DNA from: CAZNKU01 sp045654805 | Lineage (GTDB): Bacteria > Bacillota > Clostridia > Monoglobales > Firm-18 | Reading direction: 5' to 3' | DNA length: 23,294 nucleotides | NCBI GenBank assembly: GCA_045654805.1 | Contig: JAZOOD010000051.1 | Coordinates: 1-23,294 of the forward strand | Shown here: positions 1 through 8,387 of the stretch, piece by piece | Numbering within the stretch: the first letter of the stretch is position 1 | How the letters are laid out: the number at the start of each line of letters is the position of its first letter | Made by a program: the position numbers and the translations under genes | The notes under the pieces: generated by a model | The model's input: the letters and a program-made list of their open reading frames with translations, nothing else | Database searches by the model: none | What the model was told of the DNA's origin: nothing

Positions 1-1
1 G

Positions 2-139
2 TCATGGGCGAGACCATATGTACAAAAAGCACTTGAACTTGGCATCCTTAAAGGTGATGAGGGTGGAAAGCTAAGGCTTACGGATGACAGGATATGGACC
101 CTTGTTGTCAATTTGAGGATGGATGGGATTATGGAATAG
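2..139 (+). CDS. C-terminal tail of a probable phage lysin (partial, 5' end outside window)
   Basis: An open frame enters from the left edge (phase starting at base 2) and stops at TAG 137-139, giving 45 residues. The visible segment (WARPYVQKALELGILKGDEG, then LTDDRIW and a hydrophobic end) resembles one SLH-like helical unit of the W-x-x-PYV-x-KA-x-E-x-GI-x-KG type. I recall similar tails at the C-terminus of amidase-type lysins in clostridial prophages, where they would act as wall-binding modules. No catalytic domain is visible, so the lysin call is inference. A hairpin terminator begins at the base after the stop codon. It could also be the tail of another SLH-type surface or virion protein. 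Confidence 0.5.
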   Translation, partial: SWARPYVQKALELGILKGDEGGKLRLTDDRIWTLVVNLRMDGIME

Positions 140-169
140 GGCAATGTCTTTGCGGCATTGCCTTTTGTT
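140..169 (+). terminator. Intrinsic terminator after the lysin-like gene
   Basis: GGCAATG (140-146) pairs perfectly with CATTGCC (156-162) across a 9-nt loop and is followed by TTTTGTT. It directly abuts the stop codon of the lysin-like frame and lies just before the ribosome site of the next phage gene, so it separates two transcription units or tunes read-through between them. Confidence 0.75.
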
Positions 170-187
170 ATACAAGGAGGTATTAAA

Positions 188-1411
188 ATGGCGAATTATC
201 AGAATATGAAAATTGAGGATTTATACAGACTAAGAGATAATAAGGTGAATTACGGCAATACGAATAACCAGACGTACAAGGATGTATATAGCCTTAATAA
301 TAAAAACATAAGAGCTGCATACGGTATGACGGATGCTGACGATGTATCTTTGAATCAATTAGACCAATACATAGCGGCGGCGGAAAAACAGCAGGCAACT
401 GACAATCAAAAAAATGGACTTTTGACAAATTTAACCCAAAAGGCAATGAATGGGGATGTACAAGTACAAAAGTCCGCTGATGCGGTAAAAAACTTTAATT
501 ATAACCCAAGTACAGACCCTGCGTATCAAAGTTATGTGGATATGTACAACAGGCAAGGGCAGAGTGCGGCAAAAAGTACATTGAATAATCTTAATTCCGC
601 AAATATGGGGCGTAACAGTTCATATTCCGCAGCGACTACGGCACAGGTACAGCAGGCTTATGCACAAAAGGCAAGTGAAATGATACCTACACTTGCAGAG
701 CAGGCATATAACAGACTTCTGCAGAGGTATAGCATTGACAAGGATATGTCAGATACGCAGTTTAACAGAGAGCTTACTGCATATCAGACTGTGGCTGATG
801 CGGCTACAAGAGAGCTTACTGATGAACAATTAAGAGACCAAAATCAGCATAATAAATGGTCATATGAACAGGATTATAAATATGGACCTACCGAAAGGGA
901 ACAGGGCATAAAGATGAATGATTTGAATTTGAGAGATACTGAAAACACAGTAAATCTTAACGAGAAATATACCGAAAAAGAAAGACAGTTAGGCATACAG
1001 GGTGCAGAAGCTGATATTGCGAATGTTTACTCCACAATTAACAAGAGAAGCATGAGTGGTTCTTCGGGCGGTTCAAATAGTTACAGTAAACAGGGGAATA
1101 TGGCTAATGCAGATAGAACGATAAGTCAATGGCTTTACTCTCCATATGATATGAGTGGCACAAAAGAGTGGAAAACAGGATATTTTGATGCCACACCACA
1201 GTATATAGCTGTAGAAAAAATGAAAGACCCGACTATTGCCAACAATGTCATAGACACTTTGATAGCAAGTGGATATACTTATGCGCAGGCTGTAAATAAA
1301 TTAGATGAGTATAAGACCAACATTACTATTGAAACTATGAAAATTGAAGGTAAAGACGGTTGGAACGACCCTGACGTTGTAAAAGAAAGAAAATCAGTGA
1401 TATTTGGATAA
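188..1411 (+). CDS. Phage virion-type protein, putative internal/ejection protein (407 aa)
   Basis: The start is ATG 188 because GGAGG (176-180) sits 7 nt upstream; an upstream TTG at 158 would begin inside the terminator. The protein is soluble, rich in Gln/Asn/Ala/Tyr, and without signal or membrane segment. Its middle (residues about 100-185) contains NFNYN, DPAYQSY, GRNSSYSAATTAQVQQAYA and LAEQAY-x3-L-x3-Y, all matched by the 289-aa protein encoded at 21628-22497. The region after residue 185 is charged and probably coiled coil; a Gly/Ser linker lies near residues 295-310. The stop lies 15 nt before the giant polyvalent gene, suggesting one transcript. In podovirus-like phages, proteins of this type next to a giant protein are usually internal virion or DNA-ejection proteins; that role is inferred from context and not from a recognised domain. 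Confidence 0.7.
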   Translation: MANYQNMKIEDLYRLRDNKVNYGNTNNQTYKDVYSLNNKNIRAAYGMTDADDVSLNQLDQYIAAAEKQQATDNQKNGLLTNLTQKAMNGDVQVQKSADAVKNFNYNPSTDPAYQSYVDMYNRQGQSAAKSTLNNLNSANMGRNSSYSAATTAQVQQAYAQKASEMIPTLAEQAYNRLLQRYSIDKDMSDTQFNRELTAYQTVADAATRELTDEQLRDQNQHNKWSYEQDYKYGPTEREQGIKMNDLNLRDTENTVNLNEKYTEKERQLGIQGAEADIANVYSTINKRSMSGSSGGSNSYSKQGNMANADRTISQWLYSPYDMSGTKEWKTGYFDATPQYIAVEKMKDPTIANNVIDTLIASGYTYAQAVNKLDEYKTNITIETMKIEGKDGWNDPDVVKERKSVIFG

Positions 1412-1426
1412 AAGGGGGCTTAAGTT

Positions 1427-4400
1427 ATGCCGGTATTTGAGTTTATGAAAAATGGTGTGGATATTAGTTGGGATTGGGAAAAAAGAAAATCTAAAACGCA
1501 AAATAATCCACCAAAAAACACAAACAGTCCAACAGCACCTTCTAAAAATATATCTGTGAGCCAAAATTCTTCACGCAAAACACAAAATAGAGATGAATAT
1601 GACAACAATGTGAGAAAAAACTACTCGGAAAATGTAAAGGACAGACAGGCTGAACAGTTGGCATCACAATATACTGTAAAGGAATTGAAAAAGCAACAGG
1701 ACGTGTTGAAAGCAAAACTGCGAGGGGTACAAGAAAGCGGAGGAAGGATATCGTATAACATAAATACTCCCAAAGATACAAAAAACGCGTTGCAAGATGA
1801 GATAAAAAAGCTTAATGATTCTATAGAAATATATGAACGTGCAAGAGTAAAAAGGACACAGGCGGATGATGATAACAAAAAGAATAGTTACGAAGCATTA
1901 AAAACTAATTCTGATTTTGAAGAAAAATCAAAACCTGTGTATAAAGACGAAATGGCATCATCTGTTCATGCAGGCGTGGTTGGTGGAACATATTACAGAG
2001 GCGACTTTATAAAAAACGATGCAAAAATAGGGATTCATCCATATATTGGCTATATGAATGATGACGAGAAGGACATTTATAATTATTTGTATAACACCAA
2101 AGGTGAAAAGGATGCTGAAGAGTACATCGAATTTATAAGACGAAACCTTAATGAAAGACAAGCCATAGAAGAAAGTAAGATGAATAAAAAATATGCTAAA
2201 GAACATCCTGTTGATGCAACTGTTTCTACAATTTTATCGACACCGGTTAGGGGTGTTAGTGGCGTTATTGGTGCTGTTAGTCAAAATGTGAAAAACAATA
2301 TGACAGGGCGTACAGACACGATAGACATAAATTCTGATGGTTTTGCTTTGGAAAGATTTACACAAGAAACAAGAGAAGGCATCACTGAAGATATGAGTGG
2401 ATTTGGGGCATTTTTGTATAACACAGGCGTATCAATTGGGGAAAACCTTGTTACACTTCCATTCGGTGGAACAATAACAATAGCTTCGATGGCAGGTAGT
2501 GCGTTTTCAAGTTCTGCATATGATGCGACCAAAAGGGGAGCAACAGCAGAACAGGCGTTGGCAATGGGAATAACAAGTGCTTTGGTTGAGGGACTTACTG
2601 AAAAGATTGGTCTTGATAATCTTTTTAAAGTTGCAAAAGGTGGAATTAAAGGTGCAAAACAAGTTGTAGCTGAGGCATTAAAGCAGGCAGGTATTGAAGG
2701 AACAGAAGAGTTGATTTCTGAAATAGCAAATACATTAATGGACAATGCTATTATGGGTGAAAAATCTAATTACAACATAAATTTGGAAAATTATGTTGCA
2801 GACGGAAAGAGTTTAAAAGAATCCCAAAAGCTTGCGATGTTTGATGTTTTGAAAAATGTAGGCATGGCATTTGCAAGTGGTGCGTTATCAGGTGGCGTAA
2901 TGGGAACAGGAGCTTCTACCATTGGGTATATTAATACCAAACAAAGTGGAAAAGTTGCAACTACACCTTCAACGGAGGTTTCATCCACCAATCCACAGGG
3001 TCAGGATACAACTGTAAAAGCCCCTGTATCAACAGAAGGTGGCATAAGCTTACCTGTTACTCAAGCTACTGTAGAAAGTGCTATGGAAAGAATATTAAAC
3101 GGTACAGCTACAAACAGGGACATTGATTTATTCAAGCTTGCAAACGCACAGAACAGAGCAATGTTTGAAAATGCGACAGGCGTAAAATTGCCTGGAACAA
3201 ACTCTCTTACAAGGAAGTTTTTGAGAGGTTATGCGGAAAATCAAACAGCAGATACCACAAAGGCAGAAGTTGATACAACAACCGTACAAGGTGTTAAAAA
3301 CGATTTGGATGTTAAAAATACAGAGCCAACAATGTCGGTACAGGATGCTCAAATGTACAACATCGCAACATCAAACCTCATCCGTAAGGCAAGGGAAAAT
3401 AACCTTGATTTGCAGACTTTTTATGCTGAAACCGAAAATGTTAATGCTTATAACTTGACCGAACAGGATATACAGACAATCAATAATGCTTTTGCAAAGA
3501 TGTTTGGGAATAATGTTGATGAAAATACGCAAGGAAACCTCAATGTTTTAAGTAAGATTGCAAATAAATATCCCATTAATGTAAATTCATCACAACAAAC
3601 TGAAACAATGGCAGAGGGGCAAAATGTTGCCTTGAATAATCCATTAAACAATGATATAATGAATACAAACGGAGGTGTACAAAATGTCATTAACGAAAGC
3701 GGAACGTTTATTGAAAATGGTGAACGATTTGGCAAAATTCAGGCCGGAATCAGACAAGATACCCTTCAAAAAGAGGGAACTCAACCGATTATTAGCAGAG
3801 AAGAAAAGGTTGGATTTGGCAGAACCGGACATAGCAAAACTGAAAGCAGAGCTATCGGAACTGTAATAGATACTCCCGAATTTGAATTATTGGCAAGATT
3901 TGTTGGTAATGAAATGTCTGAAAAACTAAGCATTGAAATGTATGAATTTTACCTTGAAGATACTAGGTTAGATGAAGGTTATGACTTGTCAGAAGTAATA
4001 GCTTACGACATGCTTTCCAATGAAAATAACGAGTTGCGAAAGTTGTTTGCGGACAGCATAGATGAGTATTTTAATATAAATAAATCATCTGTGAATATTG
4101 ACAGTACGGGGGCAAAGGTGAGTGAAGAAGTTTTAAAGAAAACCGCTAATTCAGTTGTAAGAAATTCCAACGGACAGTTAGTTCCTCTATATCACGGCAC
4201 AGACAGTAATTATTCTGTACTTTTGCCGGGAGATATCGGAATACATTTTGGCAGTTATGCTCAAGCATCAGAATTAGCAAGAAGTAAAGAAATATCATCA
4301 CCTATATTTGTAAAAGCTTATTTGAATATAACAAATCCACTTGTTGTGGAACACGATTCTAACGGTTGGAATGCTGCCCAAATTGTCACTATACTGGAAA

Positions 4401-7400
4401 GTAAGGGTATTATTGACCGTGATACTGCCCGTAGTATTCGTGAAAAAGGAATATCAAAAACCGAAAACGAAAAGCTTGTGAAGTTGTTACAGTCTAAAGG
4501 TTATGACGGAATTATATACACAAACGAATACGAAGCAGGCAGTGGTACAGCATATATAGTTTTTGAAGATTCGCAAGTTATAAGAATTGATAACAATTCA
4601 AATAGCAATAGTGGTACAAAATATGACCTATCAAGAGACGAACAACGATGGACAACAGAACGAGTAAACAAATCTTCTGAAAGCGGAAGAAGTATAGGGA
4701 ACATAGTTGATTACATTCGTAATGCGTTTGACATTCCTATATCATCAGGAAAAGTAGAAAATAAAAATGCAAGAGGTGTATATAAAGTACGTGCCGAATC
4801 TATAAGGACAAAGATAAGCAATAATTTGCCGACTGTATCCCACGAGCTTGGACATCATCTTGACAAGTTATATAAATTAAGCTCGTTGCCAAGCATAAAC
4901 GATTTGATAGCAAACTGCGACCAAGACTTTTTGAATTTATACAAACCGGAAGAACGAAGCGGTGAAGCAGTTGCAGAGTTTATTCGTGAATACCTGAAAA
5001 ATACAAATACAGCAAAGAATATGTCACCGCAATTTTACGGTGACTTTCTTAATGTCATTGGCGCAGAGGATTTAAAAAGTCTTAACATTGTTGCGGATTA
5101 TGTGAATACCTATATGTCAAGTGATTTTGATGAAAGGGTGCAGAGCAGTATTGTTTCTTCAGTAAAAACTATGCGTGATAATTTAAAAGATTTTTCACAG
5201 CATCCTACAGAAACTATGAAGGAAGAATACGATAAGAGATATACTGAATGGGTAGATACCTTCTATCCCCAAAAGCAAGCTATGGACTATGTTAAAAAAG
5301 TTAATGGCAACAATATTGACGTTAGCAAAGATGCTTATGTATTAGCTACAAATTCTTTAAATTCTGCAACTATAGCAAACCACATAGTTACAAAGGGTAT
5401 GACTGATATGAAAGGTAATACCAACATTGGCAAATCGCTGTTAGAAAGTATTAAGGAAGTAAAATCTGAAGATTTGAATGCGTTTGACGAATATTTAGTA
5501 TTAAATCATTCGTTAGAATGGATACAACCTAAAAACGGAAAGCGAAAAAGAGTTTTTGCAGATGAAACATTGGAAGATATAGACAACATCAACAAAGAAA
5601 TTGCAAAGTTGGAACAGGAACATCCTGAATTTATTCAAGCTGCTAAAAACATATATGAATATCAACAAAATGTATTAAAATACTTTGTGGTTGATGCAGG
5701 GGGTATGTCTTACGAAGGGTTTAAAAAGATGCAAGAACTATACCCAAAATATGTTCCGTTTAACCGTGATGTGAATAGCAAGATGCAAGGTAAAACCAAA
5801 GGCACATTTGCAAATCAAAAAATACCGTTTAAACGTGCAAAAGGTAGTGGACTTGAAATTATAAGTCCTTTGGAAAGTATTATAATGAATACTGAAAAAA
5901 TGGTTAAGTTTGCACAACGCAACCAGGTAATGAGAGTATGGGCTGAATATGCGGATACGGTAGATGGCTTTGGCAAATTTATGGAAAAGGTCGCACCGGA
6001 TATGTTACCTCATGCTGTTGATATGACAAAGAAAAAAGGGGAAATATTTAAATATCTTGAAGAACATCTGAATGCATCGGATTACATTACCCTTACAGAT
6101 GCTATTGATGATATTCTTGGGAATAATGCAGTTGGTTTTTCACCTATAGCAAATGCAAATAAAAAAATAGTAAGCGTATTGAAAAACGGGAAAATGGATT
6201 ATTACCAAATACACGATGAGAATTTTTATAATTCTATTGCAAATATGTCGCCTCAACAGGCTTGGGGATTGCACAAATGGTCTGCAAGGATTATGAATCC
6301 TATGAAAATACTTACAACGCAAAACAATCCTCTGTTTGCACCTGTAAATTCTATACGAGATATAGGAACTGCGTATAAAAATAGTATAATCAACAATCCT
6401 GTTGAGTTTATTGCTCGTTATGTTTCTTCGTTTGGAGGCATTGTAACCAAATCTGACGCCTGGAAAAAGTATCAATCTATGGGAGGCGGCCATTCTTCTG
6501 AACTTTCTGCATCAGTAAGAGATATTAAACAAACGTTACGCAAAATAGAGTTAAAGGATAAAGGTATAGCACAAAAATTTCTTAGTGGAATATTACACCC
6601 TGTACAGACTATAGCTTCATTTAATGACTTTATAGAAAGTGTACCGCGATTTATGGAGTTTAAGAAAACTCTTGATAGCGGAGGAGATACACAACAGGCT
6701 ATTTACAATGCTGACGACATTACAACTAACTTTAAACGCGGAGGATATAAAGCTAAAAACGTAAATGATATAGTATTGTATTTCAATGCTGCACTTCAAG
6801 GATTAGACAAGATGACACGAAGCTTTAAGGATGCACCACCAAAACAGAGGGCTGCAAGAGTTACTAAATACATAACCATTGCTTTAATGATGACGGCTTT
6901 ACAAGGGTTGTTTAACCGTGATGATGAGGAAGAATATAACAATTTATCTTCATACAAGAAAAATAATTTTTATAATTTTTCAATAGGTGATGGATATTTT
7001 GTAAGTATTCCGAAAGCAAGAGAGTTAGCTTTACTTGATAGCACTACCGAAAGAATTGCTGAATATGTTTTTGGAAACAAAGAAGCTTTTGAGGGTTTTG
7101 GTGGTTATGTGCTTGATTCTTTAGTATTGCCTGGACTTCCAAAAAGCGGAGGATTGGGCGGAGCGCAAGATGTTTTAGGTGATACTGTTGCAGGGCCTTT
7201 TATAGATGTTATTGCGAATGAGGATTTTAAAGGTAGCCCCATAGAGAGTTACAGCGATAAATATTTGCGTGATGATTATAGAACGAATGAAATATACTCC
7301 GAATCAACAACAAAATTTGCTAAATGGCTTGGTAATACGAGTGTTATGAAGAATTGGGAAATATCACCCAAACAAATTGACCATATAGCGAATAATTATA

Positions 7401-8044
7401 CCGGTGTTATAGGTCAGATAAACAGGGCTTTATTCCCTGTCAACGAAGAAAACCGAGATTGGACACTAGGGTTAAAGAATAAGTTTGTTTCGGATAGTTA
7501 TTATTCTACAGATGTATTGAATGATGTGTATGATACAAGAGATACATCAAAGAAAAAATACCGTAATGCACCAACGTATAAAAATGCAATGAAGTATGAA
7601 CAAGATTCACTTTTAGCCGATTATGCAACAAATTTGAATAAAACTGTAAAGGCGTTGTCGAAAGAAGAACAGCGAGAAGGTAGAAAGTCTATGGTTGACG
7701 CTATTAATAGTTGGGATTATGATACGGGATTTGAGCATATTGTTGGTTCAAGAAGCAGAGATGTTAATGAGGATTATGTTTCTATAAGCTTGCCTGACGC
7801 TGAATTTGAATACACGGACAAAAAGAAAAAATATACTTATACTTTTACTCCAAATGAGTATAAAGAGTATATTGATGCTTATATGAAATTGCTTGAAAAG
7901 GAACGCAAAGAGGCTAGTACGCACAGTTGGAAAGATAACTATGACGAGATTTTGCAGGAGGCAGACGATGAAGCTATGAAGGAAATAAAAGCAATTTATA
8001 AAAAGCGTATGATTCAACAGGGTAAAAGTAAGTTGGTTGAATAA
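1427..8044 (+). CDS. Giant phage polyvalent protein: ART-like domain, zinc-peptidase motif, LPD38-like region (2205 aa)
   Basis: A single uninterrupted frame starts at ATG 1427 with AGGGGG upstream. Visible order: polar, low-complexity N-terminus and coiled coil (to about 145); two Gly/Ala-rich hydrophobic stretches (about 326-400 and 472-503) that could contact membrane; a Ser/Thr linker (about 505-535); an ADP-ribosyltransferase-like domain (about 915-1055) opening with LYHGT (His923) and closing with GYDGII and YIVFEDSQV; a zinc-peptidase motif HELGHH (1139-1144) followed by GEAVAEF (1179-1185), a possible third ligand; then a long helical region ending in an LPD38-like segment (about 1620-2050, including YFNAALQGLDK near 1785). 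The ART, peptidase and LPD combination is characteristic of phage polyvalent proteins thought to be packaged and injected with the DNA. Enzyme activities are predicted from motifs only. A separate out-of-frame ORF with its own ribosome site overlaps it at 3684-3866. Confidence 0.85.
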   Translation: MPVFEFMKNGVDISWDWEKRKSKTQNNPPKNTNSPTAPSKNISVSQNSSRKTQNRDEYDNNVRKNYSENVKDRQAEQLASQYTVKELKKQQDVLKAKLRGVQESGGRISYNINTPKDTKNALQDEIKKLNDSIEIYERARVKRTQADDDNKKNSYEALKTNSDFEEKSKPVYKDEMASSVHAGVVGGTYYRGDFIKNDAKIGIHPYIGYMNDDEKDIYNYLYNTKGEKDAEEYIEFIRRNLNERQAIEESKMNKKYAKEHPVDATVSTILSTPVRGVSGVIGAVSQNVKNNMTGRTDTIDINSDGFALERFTQETREGITEDMSGFGAFLYNTGVSIGENLVTLPFGGTITIASMAGSAFSSSAYDATKRGATAEQALAMGITSALVEGLTEKIGLDNLFKVAKGGIKGAKQVVAEALKQAGIEGTEELISEIANTLMDNAIMGEKSNYNINLENYVADGKSLKESQKLAMFDVLKNVGMAFASGALSGGVMGTGASTIGYINTKQSGKVATTPSTEVSSTNPQGQDTTVKAPVSTEGGISLPVTQATVESAMERILNGTATNRDIDLFKLANAQNRAMFENATGVKLPGTNSLTRKFLRGYAENQTADTTKAEVDTTTVQGVKNDLDVKNTEPTMSVQDAQMYNIATSNLIRKARENNLDLQTFYAETENVNAYNLTEQDIQTINNAFAKMFGNNVDENTQGNLNVLSKIANKYPINVNSSQQTETMAEGQNVALNNPLNNDIMNTNGGVQNVINESGTFIENGERFGKIQAGIRQDTLQKEGTQPIISREEKVGFGRTGHSKTESRAIGTVIDTPEFELLARFVGNEMSEKLSIEMYEFYLEDTRLDEGYDLSEVIAYDMLSNENNELRKLFADSIDEYFNINKSSVNIDSTGAKVSEEVLKKTANSVVRNSNGQLVPLYHGTDSNYSVLLPGDIGIHFGSYAQASELARSKEISSPIFVKAYLNITNPLVVEHDSNGWNAAQIVTILESKGIIDRDTARSIREKGISKTENEKLVKLLQSKGYDGIIYTNEYEAGSGTAYIVFEDSQVIRIDNNSNSNSGTKYDLSRDEQRWTTERVNKSSESGRSIGNIVDYIRNAFDIPISSGKVENKNARGVYKVRAESIRTKISNNLPTVSHELGHHLDKLYKLSSLPSINDLIANCDQDFLNLYKPEERSGEAVAEFIREYLKNTNTAKNMSPQFYGDFLNVIGAEDLKSLNIVADYVNTYMSSDFDERVQSSIVSSVKTMRDNLKDFSQHPTETMKEEYDKRYTEWVDTFYPQKQAMDYVKKVNGNNIDVSKDAYVLATNSLNSATIANHIVTKGMTDMKGNTNIGKSLLESIKEVKSEDLNAFDEYLVLNHSLEWIQPKNGKRKRVFADETLEDIDNINKEIAKLEQEHPEFIQAAKNIYEYQQNVLKYFVVDAGGMSYEGFKKMQELYPKYVPFNRDVNSKMQGKTKGTFANQKIPFKRAKGSGLEIISPLESIIMNTEKMVKFAQRNQVMRVWAEYADTVDGFGKFMEKVAPDMLPHAVDMTKKKGEIFKYLEEHLNASDYITLTDAIDDILGNNAVGFSPIANANKKIVSVLKNGKMDYYQIHDENFYNSIANMSPQQAWGLHKWSARIMNPMKILTTQNNPLFAPVNSIRDIGTAYKNSIINNPVEFIARYVSSFGGIVTKSDAWKKYQSMGGGHSSELSASVRDIKQTLRKIELKDKGIAQKFLSGILHPVQTIASFNDFIESVPRFMEFKKTLDSGGDTQQAIYNADDITTNFKRGGYKAKNVNDIVLYFNAALQGLDKMTRSFKDAPPKQRAARVTKYITIALMMTALQGLFNRDDEEEYNNLSSYKKNNFYNFSIGDGYFVSIPKARELALLDSTTERIAEYVFGNKEAFEGFGGYVLDSLVLPGLPKSGGLGGAQDVLGDTVAGPFIDVIANEDFKGSPIESYSDKYLRDDYRTNEIYSESTTKFAKWLGNTSVMKNWEISPKQIDHIANNYTGVIGQINRALFPVNEENRDWTLGLKNKFVSDSYYSTDVLNDVYDTRDTSKKKYRNAPTYKNAMKYEQDSLLADYATNLNKTVKALSKEEQREGRKSMVDAINSWDYDTGFEHIVGSRSRDVNEDYVSISLPDAEFEYTDKKKKYTYTFTPNEYKEYIDAYMKLLEKERKEASTHSWKDNYDEILQEADDEAMKEIKAIYKKRMIQQGKSKLVE
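3684..3866 (+). CDS. Possible nested small gene inside the polyvalent gene (60 aa, +1 frame)
   Basis: ATG 3684 is preceded by GGAGGTG (3671-3677), a better ribosome site than that of the host gene, at normal spacing, and the frame stops at TAA 3864-3866. It lies one nucleotide forward of the giant frame. The product begins MSLTKAERLLKMVNDLAKF and is strongly charged, Leu/Lys/Glu-rich and apparently two or more helices. Its codons look ordinary for this genome, while the overlapping stretch of the giant frame is Gly/Ser/Thr-rich and looks like linker sequence. This suggests either a real overlapping phage gene or a fossil of a small gene captured by the giant frame. A chance ORF remains possible; no homologue is recognised. 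Confidence 0.35.
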   Translation: MSLTKAERLLKMVNDLAKFRPESDKIPFKKRELNRLLAEKKRLDLAEPDIAKLKAELSEL

Positions 8045-8050
8045 AACTAC

Positions 8051-8078
8051 GGGACAGCTTCGGCTGTCCCTTTTTTTT
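8051..8078 (+). terminator. Strong terminator ending the prophage transcript
   Basis: GGGACAGC (8051-8058) and GCTGTCCC (8063-8070) form a perfect 8-bp stem around a TTCG tetraloop, followed by eight T. It follows the stop codon of the polyvalent gene by 6 nt and probably insulates the host tRNA region from phage transcription. Confidence 0.95.
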
Positions 8079-8098
8079 GACGAACATTTGACGAACAT
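8077..8098. repeat. Tandem 11-bp direct repeat at the prophage edge
   Basis: TTGACGAACAT occurs at 8077-8087 and again immediately at 8088-8098, followed by a diverged third start (TTGGCGATTAT, 8099-8109). Being between the last phage gene and a tRNA 3' end, it is a candidate for integrase arm-type sites; this is inference from position. Confidence 0.6.
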
Positions 8099-8110
8099 TT
8101 GGCGATTATA

Positions 8111-8140
8111 ATTGATTATTATTGCTTATTATTGATTAGT
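8111..8140. repeat. Three AT-rich 10-bp repeats
   Basis: ATTGATTATT (8111-8120), ATTGCTTATT (8121-8130) and ATTGATTAGT (8131-8140) are three consecutive near-identical decamers, a spacing close to one helical turn. They lie between the 11-bp repeats and the tRNA terminator, so they may bend DNA or bind a protein in the attachment region. Chance AT-rich sequence is not excluded. Confidence 0.45.
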
Positions 8141-8150
8141 GTAAAACAAT

Positions 8151-8193
8151 AAAAAAAGCCTTGTAAATACTGGGTTTAGCAGTAAATACAAGG
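8151..8193 (-). terminator. Terminator downstream of tRNA-Leu
   Basis: On the - strand CCTTGTA pairs with TACAAGG (outer stem, 8159-8193) and ACTG with CAGT (inner stem) around a 7-nt loop, followed by CTTTTTTT (8151-8158). It ends the tRNA transcript just outside the prophage genes. Confidence 0.75.
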
Positions 8194-8203
8194 TTAATTC
8201 AAA

Positions 8204-8287
8204 TGGTGCGAGTGATGGGACTTGAACCCATACGCCATAAGCACACGCCCCTCAAACGTGCCTGTCTGCCGATTCCAGCACACTCGC
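8204..8287 (-). tRNA. tRNA-Leu (anticodon GAG), CCA encoded
   Basis: On the - strand the acceptor arms GCGAGTG and CACTCGC pair perfectly. The anticodon stem CACGT/GCGTG closes a 7-nt loop TTGAGGG, giving anticodon GAG and G37. The long variable arm is typical of class II tRNA-Leu, and the T arm is ATGGG-TTCAAGT-CCCAT. The discriminator is A and CCA is encoded (8204-8206). The 3' end faces the prophage, consistent with use as an integration site that leaves the tRNA intact. No separate promoter is obvious between it and rpsT. Confidence 0.95.
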
Positions 8288-8290
8288 ATA

Positions 8291-8357
8291 AATAAAAAAA
8301 TTATGACAATATCAAACCCTTGACTGTAATATTTTATAGCCAAGGGATAAATTGTCA
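8291..8357 (-). terminator. Terminator after rpsT
   Basis: On the - strand TGACAAT and ATTGTCA form the outer stem (8304-8357). CCCTTGGCT and AGTCAAGGG form a 9-bp inner stem with one G-U pair, and a run of T follows (8294-8300). It lies between rpsT and tRNA-Leu, so the tRNA depends on read-through or on a promoter I could not identify. Confidence 0.7.
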
Positions 8358-8387
8358 TTCATAGCATTAATAATGCATGGGACTCAA

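Larger units (their letters stand above)
1..8203 (+). mobile_element. Right end of a prophage abutting tRNA-Leu
   Basis: All genes here read on the + strand and look phage-derived: a lysin-like C-terminus, a virion-type protein with a homologue in the second phage segment of this window, and a 2205-aa polyvalent protein of the kind found in podovirus-like phages. The segment ends at a strong terminator, a short repeat-rich stretch and the 3' end of a tRNA-Leu gene that faces the prophage. Integration at tRNA 3' ends is a well-known tyrosine-integrase habit, so the tRNA is the probable attachment site. The integrase, the other attachment site and the rest of the prophage lie outside the window, so the exact boundary is inferred and could be anywhere between about 8079 and 8230. 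Confidence 0.75.

Noticed and set aside
2281..2745. A 154-codon - strand open frame opposite the giant gene
   Set aside because: Antisense shadow of the Gly/Ala-rich region; no ribosome site or promoter, and hydrophobic composition is expected from the complement of such codons.
3231..3458. A 75-codon + strand open frame inside the giant phage gene
   Set aside because: Composition (Gln/Lys/Arg/Met runs) is that of a shifted reading of the main frame, and no ribosome site precedes it, unlike the ORF at 3684.
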